From the NCBI GenBank assembly GCA_021397835.1, contig JAJFZO010000049.1, forward strand, positions 8,313,001 to 8,377,000: a stretch of 64,000 nucleotides of DNA, written 5' to 3'. The notes under the pieces are model-generated. The model did no database searches. It saw only the letters and a list, made by a program, of their open reading frames with translations, and was not told the DNA's origin. Both the position numbers and the translations under genes were made by a program. The stretch comes from Moringa oleifera (Eukaryota; Streptophyta; Magnoliopsida; Brassicales; Moringaceae). Within the stretch, counting starts at the first letter, position 1; the number at the start of each line of letters is the position of its first letter. Positions 12,601 through 25,784 of the stretch are shown in pieces.

Positions 12601-13121
12601 CTTGGCAGCAAACCAGTTTGTGTAGAATCTATCTTGTTGCAAAAACCTGTTTGTTACTTGTTAAGAAACCATTTGTTATGGCAGTGTTGAGGATGTATAA
12701 AAACGTCACCATGCCAATAGCTGGAAATATATGATGGCTTCTTGACGACAGGGAAATTCTCGTTGTGACTAATGGTGTTTACTTGATTATGCAGGATTTT
12801 GTTCCAGAAGACCTTGAAAGCATATCTAGTTTTGAACCTCCTCAGTCTCCAGATTCAAGCTATAACAACTTGCAACTTGGACCTGAGGATTATGCAAAGG
12901 AGCCTCCTCTGGTTCCTCCACACTTACAGATGACACTACTTAATGTGCCATCAACCGAAATGGAGATTGCGCCTCCTCTATCAAGACCTCAGCATGTAGT
13001 TCTCAATCATCTGTACATGCAAAAAGGGAAGAGTGGCCCATCTGTGGTAGCACTTGGATCAACCCACCGATTTCTGGCCAGGTATGTGACAGTCGTGCTC
13101 TATAAGTCCTTGCAGAGGTGA
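9661..13121 (+). CDS. SnRK1 complex beta subunit (AKIN-beta1/2 type)
   Basis: There are four coding exons, 9661-9858, 10565-10743, 10845-11007 and 12795-13121, with GT-AG introns; the product is about 288 residues. It begins MGNVNARED, a consensus N-myristoylation start that would tether the kinase complex to membranes. Residues about 100-183 are the AMPK-type carbohydrate-binding module ([19 protein letters not shown], then [18 protein letters not shown]), including both tryptophan positions known to bind glucan in animal beta subunits. The C-terminal ASC domain (about 200-288) holds [18 protein letters not shown] and [19 protein letters not shown], which bridges the catalytic alpha and the gamma/beta-gamma subunits. 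SnRK1 is the plant energy-starvation kinase. Length and domain order are those of AKINbeta1/2, not the short AKINbeta3, which lacks the CBM. Confidence 0.93.
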
Positions 13122-14257
13122 AAGGCAGGATCTACATGGGCCTTGTAGTTTTCAGTCCCTATATGCCATCAATATGATCATCAAGAGGTAGATGCTATGC
13201 CAATGGCTTAAGTTAGCTTAAAAAGGAGTCTGTGATACGGAAACTTTGAGATTGTATCTCGAATTATGGCAATGTTGGAACCATTCATCCTGCAATATAT
13301 CTACTTTTTTGAGAAGTAGATTTTAATTTGATGATCTTCTGCAGTGGAAACTGTGGAAAGAGAGAAGTTGCTAAAGCAGTTGATTGTTCCATTTTTCATT
13401 TGTGGTTATGATGTGTGCTTGCTTGTCACGGGCTTCAAGTTTGCTTCCACATCTATATTTAGGAGTGTTTATGAGTTACCATGTTCAAACTGAACTGCAA
13501 TAGGTCTATCCTATTCCTCTTTATGGACTAATAAGTGGCTGAAAATCATTGCTTAGCACTTTAAACATGGGTTGATGAGTGAAAGAGCTTGTGTTCCAGG
13601 ACTTGAATCTCAATCTGGGTGATCCATTCTATTCTATTGAAAAGTGGCTTAAGTTTCTCATTATATCCCCATGAGGCCTGAACTTGCGGACAGCCTCTGA
13701 AGAAGACAATTGGAGATGTTAATGAGAATAGTTGCTTTTAAGCCCAGTGACCATGGAATCTTTTTTTAGTTCATTATCTGGAATTGGATTCCTCAGTTTC
13801 CACAGGGAGCTGTGACCCAAAGTCAACTTTCAAAAGAGCTTATTGACCTATTCTGTGATCATGAGATCATTAGGTTGAAAAAGCTAACACATTATGATTC
13901 TTTTAAAAACATTGAACCACAATGGACTATAAAAATAATGAAATTAACCCACGAGGATTCCTTTAGAACACTGCCCTGAAAGAAGTATTGGCTTTTTATT
14001 CATATGTTCTACCAGGGATAGTGCAGCCAACAGCAATATGATACTGGACAGTAAATTTGTGGTGTCAGGCATAAAGAAGAGACCGCTTCTCTGCTCTGAT
14101 GAGACTACACAAACCCGTAAAAAATTGCAAAGAGAGCTGGCCATATAATTTTATCTATTCCCAGCTCGAACAGTCTCCTTTTATCTTAGTGAAAATAAAA
14201 TTCCACCTACATTGTGGGGCTTGAATTTGCAGTGACTCTTGTTACATTATCGCACAA
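13122..14257. other. Intergenic DNA between convergent genes
   Basis: It contains the 3' UTR of the SnRK1 beta gene (plus strand) and of the oligopeptide transporter gene (minus strand). No further coding potential is recognised. Confidence 0.6.
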
Positions 14258-17200
14258 CTATTTAAACACCGGACAGCCTTCAACCACAATTCCTGGTGCA
14301 GTTGGGCATGATGCCAGTGGACAGTGGTCTAATTCTGATCCCCACCACTTCAGATTGTGGCCTGCATTTTGCAGAGCAAAGAACAAGAAAACAGCCATGA
14401 AAGCTGTCCCGGCATCAAGTGCTGCAGATAGAACATAGTTATATTTCTGCCACCAGCGCTTGTGGTACCGGAATACAAAATAGTTGAAGATGGTTCCAGT
14501 AATAAGCCAGCTTGCGATGTTAGTAGGAGTTGCTGGTGGCATTCCAGCAAAGCCGTAAGATATAACAGGAATATTAATCAAGGGAATCCACTTCTTCTCA
14601 GGGAACATTTTGCTCAGTATCCAGACAGGAACGGGCAAGACAGCTCCTATGAGGAATAACCATACCAAGTTTCTATACAGCCCCCCAGGTCCAAACAGTC
14701 TTTTTGGTCCAATCAGGCCCCATATAACAGAAGCATCAAAAGTGACACGGTACTTGGGACAAGTCCATGGGCTGTCAGGATGAAGTGATTCTATGTCACA
14801 GATATTCTCAATGCTTTCCAACATCCACCATGCGACTGCAAGGTTGACTACACCTGCAACTAAAGTTCCCACAAGCTAGCCAAAATAGAAAGAAAATGTC
14901 AGCACTTAAACCCTCTGCGAGCAGAAGTCTTGAAGCATTTAGTTAACAAGTTTCTAAGGTGCAGACCTGAGCCGTGTACATGCACCGAGGTGGAATCTTC
15001 ATGTAGTGCCCTAGTTTAAGGTCAGACAGGAAAGAGAGAGCATGAACAGTGCTGATTCGCCCGTAGATTTTGAACAGCAGATTGGCAATGGGCTTTCCAG
15101 GGAGTACATAACCAATTATGAACTGTGCTATTATATCATATCCAGGTTGCTGCAAGGCGAGAACATTACAACATCAGGAACAACAACAGCACACAACTTA
15201 TTACTCATTCCAGCTCTATATCAATCATAGATCAACTTCTCTAAAAGAGGACTGTTGCAAGAAATCAGAATTCTGGTTTCTTACCTGGTTGGTAGTTGCT
15301 TGAATGACCCCAATAGGAAGTGTGACAATCCATGCTAAGGCAAAGGCAAAGAGCATTCCCCACCATGGCAGCTGCACCACATCTTTCCATACAAAAGACA
15401 TTAAAAGCGATAGCACTATGCTTCCGATCAACAGAATATGAAACCACCATTCAGGCACTTGTTTGTAACTTTTCATTAGCCTCGCATGGACATCCAGTTT
15501 CACATGCTTCATTGCTGATCTGCTCTGCCTCAAAATATCCCTGGACAAAGGACAACAAGCACATTTAGTTGAGCAGGATTTTGATCATAAAAGAGTACAT
15601 TGCCTATTGATAAATTTATACCGCACTACTTTTCCTATCACAATGTAATTGATTAAGTAATCACAAGGAAACAGTAGCATTGTTCACAGCAGCCCACCTG
15701 CCATTAAAGAGTGCCACATGAGTAAGGGTTGCTGTAAATCTTGCAAATCCTGATCCAATTGATAAGGCAAACAAAGGGCTGAGATAGAGTTTCCCATAAC
15801 TTTCATAAGCAGTGACATCCAGATCAAACTTTGGGGTCAAGATCTTGGTTGTATCATATTTGTGCCCACTGGTAGTGAACAGCTGATTAGAAAATATTGG
15901 GAATTTCCGAGCATCAAAAGTGTTGAACTTCCAGTAACACAGGGGAACTATGATGTAGATAAACATGACAAAGCCAACCCCAACATTGAGAATTGAAGAC
16001 CAAGGTGTAACTAGCGGACTCCCATGATAAGCTGAAATTCCAGCCCAGTCAAAGCTGAAGGCACCAATACCTAGTCCATGGTAAGCTGAACCAATCTGTT
16101 GAGCTGTGATACTACGGGGCCATACCCAGCAGACCCATGAGAAGAACGTCAAAATTGTAAAAAGATAGCCAGGAAATGCATAGTAGATGAAGCTTGCTGT
16201 AAGAACAATAAGGAAAAATTTCATCCGGGTCAAGCCTTTCCCTTTTGTCTCTTTCTCGTGCAGTGCCCTGTAACGACATCACTATTGACATGATCAAGCT
16301 TATCAAAATTTGCTTTATGCTCATTTTCAGTTTCTTTTAGCATAGAATACTTTAGCCATATCCACACTGTTCTGGGAATATAATGACAAGCAAATTCTTC
16401 ACCGGAACCACAAATAAAGTAGTAAACTAATTCCGTCATCTTGATAACATTTTACACTTCTAGAGTTATGCTTCTTGTCCATACATAGAATATTAAACTA
16501 CAAGGCAAACAACAGCCCATTACACAAATTCTCAAACAGTGAACACGCACCTTGCCATGCATGGAAAGAGGAGAAACACTTTCAATTTTTTTTTTCATTT
16601 ATTTCAAGGAGAAACACTTCAGACAGAACCTAGAAGAAAAAGTTCCCTAATTGTGCTCTCATTGTTTATTTTTCTTAATATATTAAACCTACTGATTGAA
16701 AGCAAAATCATCCTTTCAAATTGAGGTCACATACAAACAGAACAACCGAAGAATCTTGAAAGCTACCTTTTTCTTTGCTCACAAGATTGACAGGGAGCGA
16801 ATCTCAGTAATTTACCATTTGATAGAAGTCTAAGTCTAAGCATCCTTTTGGTTTTCATTATTCCCTCACCAAACAAAAAGAAAATTAGGAAGAGCAAGGG
16901 AGGAAAACGGACCTAAATAGTGAAACCTGAGCAAGGTTTGCAGGCCACCACATCTCAACAGGATCAACCAGGTAGCGCCTAAGCATCCCAGCCCATCCAT
17001 ACCCCAATATCTGCAATACCCAGAAAGAAACAAAGTGATAATTTGACAAAAAGAGAACATCAAGATTTATACAATTAAGAGAGCTAAGAAACTTGAAAAT
17101 TATGCTTATTTACTTACACTACAGTAGGAGAATATTAAATAAATGCAATCATCTCTTTTTTCGGGCAAAGAAAATCTAAAAAAGAACACCAGAATAACTA

Positions 17201-17930
17201 AAGGGAAGGCTTATAGTAATTCATTTTACCTGTCAGACATTTGCGTACCGATCAAAAACTCCAAATGATTTCTAAATTATCTTTTAAAAATATCATTAGT
17301 CCATTTCTGCCTCGAATTCAGCTTCACTCTCCCCATTTCTCCCAGCAACAACTATTTAATAGTACTAAATAGAAAAGACCAACAGAATGCCTTCCCTTCC
17401 CTTTTCTTTAAAGAACATTAAGACACTTTTACTTCACTAACCTGAGTTGTCAAAACTATGAGCAGGCCACAGAAAAAATTCAAGCTTTGCTTATAGTAAG
17501 CCTTCATAACAGTAATGGCACCTATCGAGTATGCGTCCCCCCCGCCATAAGACACCCCACAGTTGGCGAATATTGTGATGATGACGTGCTCCTTCATGTT
17601 GAAAGGCCCAGGATTCAAGGTAAACCTCCAACCAAGAAAACTGTATTCTTTATTCGGCAGGACCCTGGCCATGAACTTGCCAATGGGCAGAACTGCGATT
17701 TGCATGAGAATGGCGGAGATGGTGAGTGGCTGCGTGCGGTAGGTGAAGAAGGTGTTGAGGAAGATCAAGAGTACGCATGAGACTAAGCCGAGGACCCATG
17801 CCCGAAACGTCATCACCGGCAGGGTGGGGTCATCAGTCTCGGGCACCACTAGGGCTACCTCCTCAACAGGGCACCTCTCGTGGTCCTCCGTGGAGTCTTC
17901 GTTGGCTTTCTCTGCGTCCGTACGGTTCAT
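14258..17930 (-). CDS. OPT-family oligopeptide transporter
   Basis: There are six exons, 17930-17442, 17010-16913, 16267-15698, 15540-15285, 15149-14967 and 14875-14258, all with GT-AG boundaries and an open joined frame of about 737 residues, the usual length for plant OPTs. Family signatures are [10 protein letters not shown] at residues 106-115 and KIPPR at about 522-526. Others are [25 protein letters not shown], the loop [19 protein letters not shown] and the C-terminal [12 protein letters not shown] ending in GCPVFK. Many hydrophobic segments fit a multi-pass plasma membrane protein. OPT members move tetra/pentapeptides, glutathione or metal-related compounds by proton symport; this gene belongs to the OPT clade, not YSL. 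The N-terminal ~40 residues are acidic and cytosolic-looking. Which Arabidopsis OPT is the ortholog cannot be fixed by eye. Confidence 0.93.
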
Positions 17931-19440
17931 GGTGGCCGGTGATGCACAGAAACAGAACAGAGAGAGCGCACAGTTTTTCCCTTATCTATTTAATTGCCTG
18001 TCTCGGCGTCTCGTGTGTCCTTTTGTGAATATATCAGTGCACTGAGACAGTGTGGATTAATAAGTTAAGAAGGGTGTACTTATATACGATACAGACTGGA
18101 GTGAGTGTATCTAATGACACAAATGCCCTTCTTGGAATATCTCCAATTCTGCAAACTGGGCTCCACCATCTGGCCGCTGACTTTATTGACTATCTCCACG
18201 CCGATCAATGTGACAATTACAATGCCTTCCTTGAAAGCATCATAAGACATCTAAATTTATGTCTCTTCTTTATTTGAATTGCGTTAATTGTTTTTATAAA
18301 ATAATAATATGTAATAATTTAATAAAATTAATAATTTTTTTAATATTTTAATAAAAATTGCACATCAATTTAAATTATAAAAATCTTTGATCGATTAAAT
18401 ATTGTTTTAATTGTATAGATATTATTTACAAACTCATGTTTAAATATTAATTTATATTAAAATAATTTTTTAAAAAATAAAAAATTTAAGATGTTTAAAT
18501 TAAAAAACTTATATAAAAAATTTTGATTTAAATTCTCTTATAAATATAAAAAATATTCAATTTATCATTATAAAAAGTTTTAAAATTTTTTGAATATTAA
18601 AAATAATATTCATACAAAATTTATATTATCAAGATACTAAAAAATTTATTAAAAATTGATTCTATATCACAAATATCTAAATTTAAAAAATGCATCTAAA
18701 ATAGAATGAATAATTTATTTGAATCATTTTGAGATATTTTTATAATAAAAATATTTTTAATTTTTTATAACTATTCAAACTAATATTTAATTTAAATCAA
18801 AATGATAAATTAAAATTTAATTTATTTATTTTTAATATAAAATGTAATTAATAATATGAATAAATATGGAGATTCTAACATTTGCCTTCAAAATTTTGAA
18901 CAAATATAAAATTTAAAAGCTGCACTGACAACAATCCAAAAATTGCAAACCTATCTTAGACCACATGAATCTTTTTCTGTGTATTGCATGAAACAAATGC
19001 AGAGCTGAAAATCCACTTAGGCTGTCTTCCCCACAGGGACTGTATGATCTGCTTATGCTAATTTAGGGTAGATTAATATGTAAATCTATAATATGATAAT
19101 TAGGTAATAAATACTTTATTATATGCCAACTTTATTACCATAAACACACATGAAATGCCACGCTGTGTAACAGAAACAAGATTTACCAAATTACCCGATG
19201 AGCACAAAATATTTTCATATTATATTAATAAAAAAAAATCTCCAATCATAGTGGATGATTTTGATCTTTTTACGGTAATGTTGGGCATTAAAGGGAGAGA
19301 TTTTGATCTCTTGGTATTTGAAGCTATTTCAGCATTTAAATTAAACCTTTCATTTTTTCTATTTATAGTTGGAGAATAATTGCTGTGATTATAGTAAGGT
19401 AATTTGGGGTGGCAAATTCGTCATTGCACTCCATAATTTG
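17931..19440. other. Promoter side of the OPT gene, then AT-rich DNA
   Basis: The first ~150 bp should be the 5' UTR and core promoter of the minus-strand OPT gene. From 18260 to 18900 the sequence is an A/T-rich repeat-like stretch resembling 41.4-42.0 kb. A 74-residue frame at 19155-19379 has no recognisable similarity and is not called. Confidence 0.6.
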
Positions 19441-19542
19441 TTAAATCGTGTTTATATTAGCTAAAATGGGTTTTAAATGAAAGTGATTATTAGCGAGATA
19501 GTGGGATCCTTTGGAAAACATAATAAATGATGCTGGGCGATT

Positions 19543-20386
19543 TTTCCACGCGTGTGACCGCACGTGTTGCTAGGAGTCCGGCACACTTTGGTCTGGCCCC
19601 GGACAACATCCAGCCTGGTGTCCTCCTCGTGCGGGACCCATGTGAATTCTCCACGTCGGATATGTGGTCTCTGCTTTTGCTGAGGATATGACGGCCTACT
19701 TAACTCCGTCACTTAGTTGTTGCTTCCTCTGGGCATCGTGCAGATAACGACGCCGTTACTTTTTGAACAGAGATGACCACGTAGGACGAAGCACCCGTGC
19801 TGTCCTCATGTCTTGGAAAAAAGAGACAAGGGTAGTGCAATCCACGTGGCGGCCATGCCTACGCTGTCACAGTTGTAGAGATTCATGAGACAGTGATTAA
19901 GAAGACATACTATAAAAGTTAATGATGCATTTAAGGTCTTCAAGGTTCATTTTTTATTAATTTAATCTAATGGGATATGCACATTATTGATATAACCTTA
20001 TTTTATTTTACTTTTCTAGTTCCATACGTTTTAATTTGAATTTGATGACGGATAATGACGCTTTTTTAATTAAAAAATAAAAAGAAAAAAGAGAGGGAGG
20101 CTTTTGGGTATCCTTGTCCATGTGGTGTGGTGTGGTGTGGACGAAAAGGGTAGACTTTTCAGTTTTAAAAGGGTGAAGCCAAGGGAATGCAGATGGCGCC
20201 CTACAGACCGAGCGTTTTCAGTGGCGGAGGGACCCATCGGCCATCGACAATGGTCTAAGAAGCTTGATCGGCGAGGAAGCGTTGACCCATGTGTCACTAA
20301 AGGGGATAGCTTTCTCTTTCTCTTCTTCATGACCGCTTTAATTGGTGTACGCTCGCACAGCGTGGCGCACTTGGTTGGTTCACGTG
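19543..20386. promoter_or_regulatory. Island of ACGT-core motifs (G-box cluster) with no adjacent gene
   Basis: In a GC-richer island between AT-rich flanks there are three CACGTG G-boxes (19561-19566, 19843-19848, 20381-20386), a CACGCGTG CGCG-type box at 19547-19554, CCACGTCGG near 19651 and CCACGTAGG near 19778. Such motifs bind bZIP, bHLH or CAMTA factors in plant promoters. No gene starts within 1 kb on either side, so this could be a distal regulatory segment, the orphan promoter of a lost gene, or transposon sequence. Confidence 0.35.
20121..20140. repeat. (TGTGG)4 minisatellite
   Basis: Four perfect tandem copies of the pentamer TGTGG. Confidence 0.9.
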
Positions 20387-20839
20387 CGTATAGGCATGCC
20401 ATGCCATGTGGTGAAGGTGAAGGATCCTACATTCTTTCATGGGAAAGGAGGACCGTTTGGCGTACAAAATGGGTCTTGTTTTGATAAATGAAGATAAGAA
20501 GAGAACATTGAGGATGACTGACGAGAGATTGCGTCTCCACTCAAAGTGAAAGTCCATGAATATCTAAGATAAAGGTCTCATCAAGCAAATGGTAGGCTAG
20601 AGTAGGTGCACTACTCCATTTAACGGACAGTTTTCTTTTCTTGTGTTGGAACATGAGAATGACCCAAAGGGTACAAGAAAGCATAGCATGAAACCAGAAG
20701 TAAACACCAAGTAATTCATGAAAGATGTTTAGTTAAATTTGAATTCTCACTCTAAAGAAAGAGGAAGGAGAGGAAATAATAACATAATCAATAAAGCAGA
20801 TGTATTCTACCAAGTAATCTCTTCAACAAGTCAAGGAAG

Positions 20840-21170
20840 GCGTATCCTGCGAGCCTCTCCAAATAACTCTCTTTCCACGGACAATTCCTTTATGTCTTCT
20901 TCACCTTAATTTCAGGGCCTTTAATTTCTAAGCCTCTACTTGTCTAATGATTAAGACAATCACTCTAGCAAGGCATAGATCATCTACATATCTCAAGCTT
21001 CGGCACAACTCAGCACAAACAATACTATCTTATCCATACTTTGGTCAAACCTCTCCACCTTCTCGGATTATTTTCCATGTCACCATTTTCGGCACTAGTA
21101 GATCATCTTCCATCATAACATCATATGCATTTTCTGCATTATCTAACAGGACATTCTCTGGATATATGCA
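20840..21170 (-). pseudogene. Unidentified decayed coding fragment
   Basis: On the minus strand the reading from about 21167 downward gives a protein-like stretch: PENVLLDNAENAYDVMMEDD, then LLVPKMVTWKIIREGGEV, then SIVCAEL, RYVDDLCLARVIVLIIRQVE and KLKALKLR, in one frame broken by several stop codons. A frame change may continue as KELSVERELFGEARRIRLP. The composition and absence of introns suggest a decayed gene piece or retrocopy; I do not recognise the family. Confidence 0.35.
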
Positions 21171-21421
21171 AAAATATGTTATCCTAAATGTTTAAAGGAG
21201 TCTGTGAAATTTGACACCCTATATGTAAAGAACTTTCTTTTAATTTATAACATGTGAATAATAGGTTTTCTTAGCATGTGGGTTACCCAAGAGCACACAA
21301 CATCATACTCTAGCATCAGATTTTATTTTTAAAACGCTAATATTGGTGGCACAACATAAATATCAAAAAAAAAAAAAAAAATCACATGAAAAACATTTCA
21401 GAAGATATTTTACCTAATATT

Positions 21422-21605
21422 GTTGGTTATTAAGGATAAGAGAAAACTATGTCAAAGACTTATTTTATTGATCATCCAATCATCTATTTATAGAATAAAA
21501 TGAAAACCAAATTGTAGAGAAATTTGCTACACGATAAGTATAAATCTATTAATTGATAAGCATAACAATTAAGTGTTTACAAATAGCATAGAAATATGAT
21601 CATAC
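21422..21605 (-). mobile_element. Ty1/copia LTR fragment
   Basis: This segment aligns over about 170 bp with 25835-26010 (shared strings such as AAGTGTTTA and GATAAGCATAACAA). The longer copy has a minus-strand TATAAATAG promoter-like motif. It begins TGTTGG at 21421 and is cut at about 21605 where hAT-like terminal sequence starts. Confidence 0.6.
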
Positions 21606-24600
21606 TAAGGGGAGAACCAAAAATTTTTGCTAGGGTGGGCTAAATTTTTTTTTTTTTCATGATCACAATATAAGAAATATCATTTCTTTTTTTTTTTAAA
21701 AAAAAAATAGAGGATACATCTAAATAGGTAAAAATAACAAATCTTATCATTCCAAATACAACTAATTACAATTTCATTTTTTTTTACAAGTTTTCATATT
21801 ATCAAACTCATTAATTATAGAGTTCATATTTATTGAGTAAACAATATCTCTTTCAATATAAATAACCACACGATTAGCTTTAGATTTATCTTCAGTCTCT
21901 GCATTTTTTTTTTATCTTATCATCATCCGTTCAGATTGCTCTTCATTTAAGTCTTTAGGTAGCACCACTAGATCTTCAACAAGGTCGAATTGAGTCTATC
22001 TTTTGTTTGTTTGTTTGTTTTTTTTTTTTTGACCTCTTATACAATATTTTTTTAGGCATTTGTATGAAAATGATCATCCATCTTATTGCAAAGAGGCTTT
22101 TTGAGAAGTTTTATAACTAAAAAATTTCATTATTACTCTAAAAATTGAAAGAGTTAACACTAGATAAATTAACTTATTAATCAAAGTGTAGTGTTTTAAC
22201 CTTTTTGTTACAGTCAAAGTCTACATAATTTAGAAAGAGAATTGACATTCTAAAATTTTAAAGAGCTAACTACATCAAATCAGTAATTATTCAATTATCT
22301 TCTTAAAGAATTGACATTCTAAAATTTTAAAAATCTAACTACATCAAATCAATAATTATTCAATTATCTTCTCAAATCGTAAATGTTACTTCTACCAAAA
22401 TTTACAAAATAATAATCTTTAGCAAAAGTAACAATATCATCAGTAATTAATGATTTGAAGCTATCAATCGGATTCAAAGCCACACTAAGAGTAAGGAGCT
22501 AAACCGTTTTGTTTGAAAATCTACTATGTAATACTTTTAACAGAAAATTTATCACAGTATTAAAGATTTTAAACTAATAGTAATGCTCAATCGTGACATT
22601 GTCTTTCTGTTAACAAGAACGTCTTATACCTTTCATATAACATGCATTCATGTTGGGAATATCAATATCATAACTGATACAAAATGATACCATACTCTCA
22701 AAGAAAATATGTTATCCATCTTTTAACTCTTAAAAAAGCTTTCTTGGAGTTGAAACTAAATTCGTAACATTTAAGATATCTTGATGTTTCAATTGTAATA
22801 AAAAATTTGTGATACTTTGTTCATCAATAATAACAGTGACATGAATTCAAAAGATTTCAAGTCTTTATATGCATCTTTAGCTTCTCCACGTATGTTGCTA
22901 TTCAATCCATTGTCAATCATATTTTCAAGAAGAATACAAATAGAACCATACAAATCAATCAACCTTATAATAGAAGTGAAATGAGAACTCCAACGAGTAG
23001 CTGTAGCTCGTTGCAAAGTATGAATTTGATTAGCCCCTTTATTAGCTCTTGAAGTAATCAAATCTATAATTTCATCTTCTTAAATATATTCAACTCTAAA
23101 TGTCTCTTACAAGAAGCATTGACAAAGTTCATAATATAACTTAATTTCGAAAAAAACAATCACACTTCAAGTACCTTTTCTATCACTGTGATTAAAGTAA
23201 GTTGAAGTCGATGTGCAAAGCAACGTACATAATAAGGACATGAACAATCTTCAAGAAATAAAACTTGTAAACCATTCTATTCACCCCGCATATTACTAGC
23301 ACCATCATATCCTTGATCTTGCAAATTTTCAACTAATAGATTGAATCTATTAAGGATATTACATATGTTCTTCTTAAAATTTTTGACTCTTGTGTCCTTA
23401 ATACTTATAACTTCAAAGAAAAATTCACATATTAAACCATCATTATCAACATACCTCAAAATGCATGCCATTTGTTCTTTACAAAATTCATCAATAGTTT
23501 CTTCAATAAGAATACAAAATTGGACATCTCCAATGTCATTACGAATTTTAGCCTCACTCGAGTACTAAGAATTTTCAATAACTCTATTTGAATCAATAGC
23601 GATGTATACTTAGCATTCAATGGAGAATTTTTTAATGCAACTTCAGCAATGTCTTTATTTCCTCATGCTTCCAATTTCACTAATTCAAGAAAATTTTCAT
23701 AGTTAGTAGGATTGATAGACTCATCATGATCCCTAAAAGCCATCTTTGCATAACCATTTCACAATCTCTAATGAAGTCTTGAGACATAACCAGTTTCATA
23801 AGGTTTCTTTTAAAGAAAGTGCACTCATAACTCTATCAATATATTGTGATGAATTTTTTAAATTCTTTCAACTCTTCATAGCAAATCTATGATGTGAATC
23901 GACTTCGATGATGTAGCACAAATGGATATTTTTATCACCCAATTTTTTTTTAACTTTGAAAACCATCAATTATAAATGTGCGATACTTAAGTGGATGACT
24001 CTCAAAGAGATAACATTAAAAAAAATATGCTTTATTTTTTTCTACTAAATATTCAAGCTAATTAAAACTTTCAAAACAAGAAGCTTAAAATCACCAAATT
24101 TTTTTTCATCCACAATCAAAATGTAGTTAGCTGCTATAGGTTGATATGACCTCATTTCAACAAATGCCTTTCGAATATTATCACACTTATCCATAGGATA
24201 TATTGGCTATTAATATCGTATAATGCTTCAATATTCTTAAATTCACTTTTTTCATCCAAACAAGGAGAACTTGAAACGCCAACATGATCCAAACATGGAG
24301 AACTTGAAACAGCGACATGATTCGAAGATTGAGAACTTGAACCACTTGATAAATTATCTTCTTGCTTGCTAAAGAACAAAAAAAGGTCTTTCTCAACTTG
24401 GATGTGTAGTTGTTTGACATTGTAATCTATAATTATAAAATAATTTAATCAATAGTTAAACTGACAAATTAAATAATTTCTTTATACACTTATCCTTAAA
24501 CTAAATAATTACAAATTAATGACATTAAATACATCTCAAGTTAAATTTTAAATTATTATAAATAATTTTTCTAAACATACATTAATTGATTTTTTTAATA

Positions 24601-24900
24601 CTAATTTTAAATTAGTAATTTTAAATTGATGATAATTTCTCTAAAATTTTTTAAATAACTTCCTACATATAAACTAAAGAATATTCATCTTTCAAAAAAA
24701 AAATTAAATAATATTCTAATCCTATAATCAAATCAATGATAGATAATAATTTTTGTTCCTATACTTATGTATTTAAAGTAACAATATCTTATATTATTGT
24801 TAAATAAAAAATAAAAAAATATTTACTTAAATAGAGCTGAAGAAAAAAATGACCTTTAAAAAGAATGATGAAATGGATCAAATAAATAATAGAGTTGAGC
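21606..24900 (-). mobile_element. Decayed hAT transposon encoding a ZMYM1-like/DUF4371 transposase
   Basis: Minus-strand frames give pieces of a zinc-finger-MYM-type hAT transposase in the right order. A Ser-rich N-terminus starts at about 24420. The DUF4371 core follows, with KEQMACILRYVD and NLQDQGYDGASNMRGE (23277-23480), then TLQRATATRWSSHFTSIIRL (22789-23061), then the C-terminal dimerisation remnant ending YIEKDIVYSIN (near 21840-21880). Stops and frameshifts separate the pieces, so it is not functional. The low-coordinate end has AGGGGAGAACCAAAAATTTT and GCTAGGGTGGGC, which resembles hAT terminal sequences of this group. The high-coordinate end is placed only roughly, where copia gag similarity resumes. 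Confidence 0.8.
24255..24320 (-). repeat. 33-bp in-frame tandem repeat in the hAT N-terminus
   Basis: Two 33-bp units (24255-24287 and 24288-24320) encode the 11-residue unit CLDHVGVSSSP/CLDHVAVSSSP-like. The related copy at 31.3 kb has a single unit. Confidence 0.8.
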
Positions 24901-24929
24901 AGAATGAGATGAAATTTGGACTTTAGAGA

Positions 24930-25745
24930 AATCACAGGAGAATGGTCGTGGTTGTGGTATTTTTATAATAGACATAAGGTGAAAATACTTGATGGTTGTT
25001 GTTTTAACCATTTTTATTGTTGCTCACATAATCCTAGGCTTTTCGTTTTCATTTTGCCCTCTCTTTTTTTGATGTTTTTATCATCATTTTTCTTTATGAT
25101 TTAGCTTGAAAAGTACCTTCCATAGATCCTTACATTATAAGCTTATTTTGTTCTTGTGCCTATGCATTCAATAATTCTGCCAAGGTAATGCTTAACATAT
25201 CTTCAAAGTTTTCTTTATAGTTTCAAACTTTTAAGAATTATAATTAGGATCTTTTGAACAATTCTAAAATTAGAAAATCAATACTAAGGAGTTTTACTTA
25301 GTTAACAATGTCGAGGAATCTTTCAGAATATTCTTTGATTAGTTTTGATTTTTTTTCATCTTTTGCATCTTAAATTTTCTAATCAAATTTAGTACTTATA
25401 TTTCTTTGACCCTTTCATTTCCTTCATACTCTTACTTTAAAAAAAAAAAACTAAAAAATTTTACAAGTTTTTTATCATTCTAGGAAAAACGATGGATGAA
25501 ACTGTTGCAAATAACGTTTTTCTTACTTTTGATTTTCTTTGCTTCATCTCCTTTCAATTTTTAATTTATGTAAGAGTTTGATTATTTAGCAAAAGTGAAA
25601 CTTCATACACTTATTTAGTAGCTTCTGACATATTATTTGTATCAAGATAGGCTTCCATTCTAATAATTTATATTTAATAATTTATTCCATCAAATACTAG
25701 AGGTGCAATGAGAGTGAATGAATTTTCTTACTTCATTCTGAATAA
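24930..25745 (-). pseudogene. Copia gag relic (N-terminal part)
   Basis: Reading the minus strand from 25745 downward gives gag-like phrases of Ty1/copia retrotransposons: PLVFDGINY, RMEAYLDANN, LFATVSS, LNLIRKFKMQKMK, TLAELLNA and AQEQ. They are interrupted by stops and frameshifts. The frame fades at about 24930, where the hAT relic begins. Confidence 0.7.
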
Positions 25746-25784
25746 GTTTCTTTTTTTTTTAGAGAAATAAATAAAAAGTATTTA

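Noticed and set aside
20104..20484. 126-residue plus-strand frame in the G-box island
   Set aside because: No recognisable domain, unusual residue composition, overlapping frames on the other strand; GC content alone reduces stop codons here.
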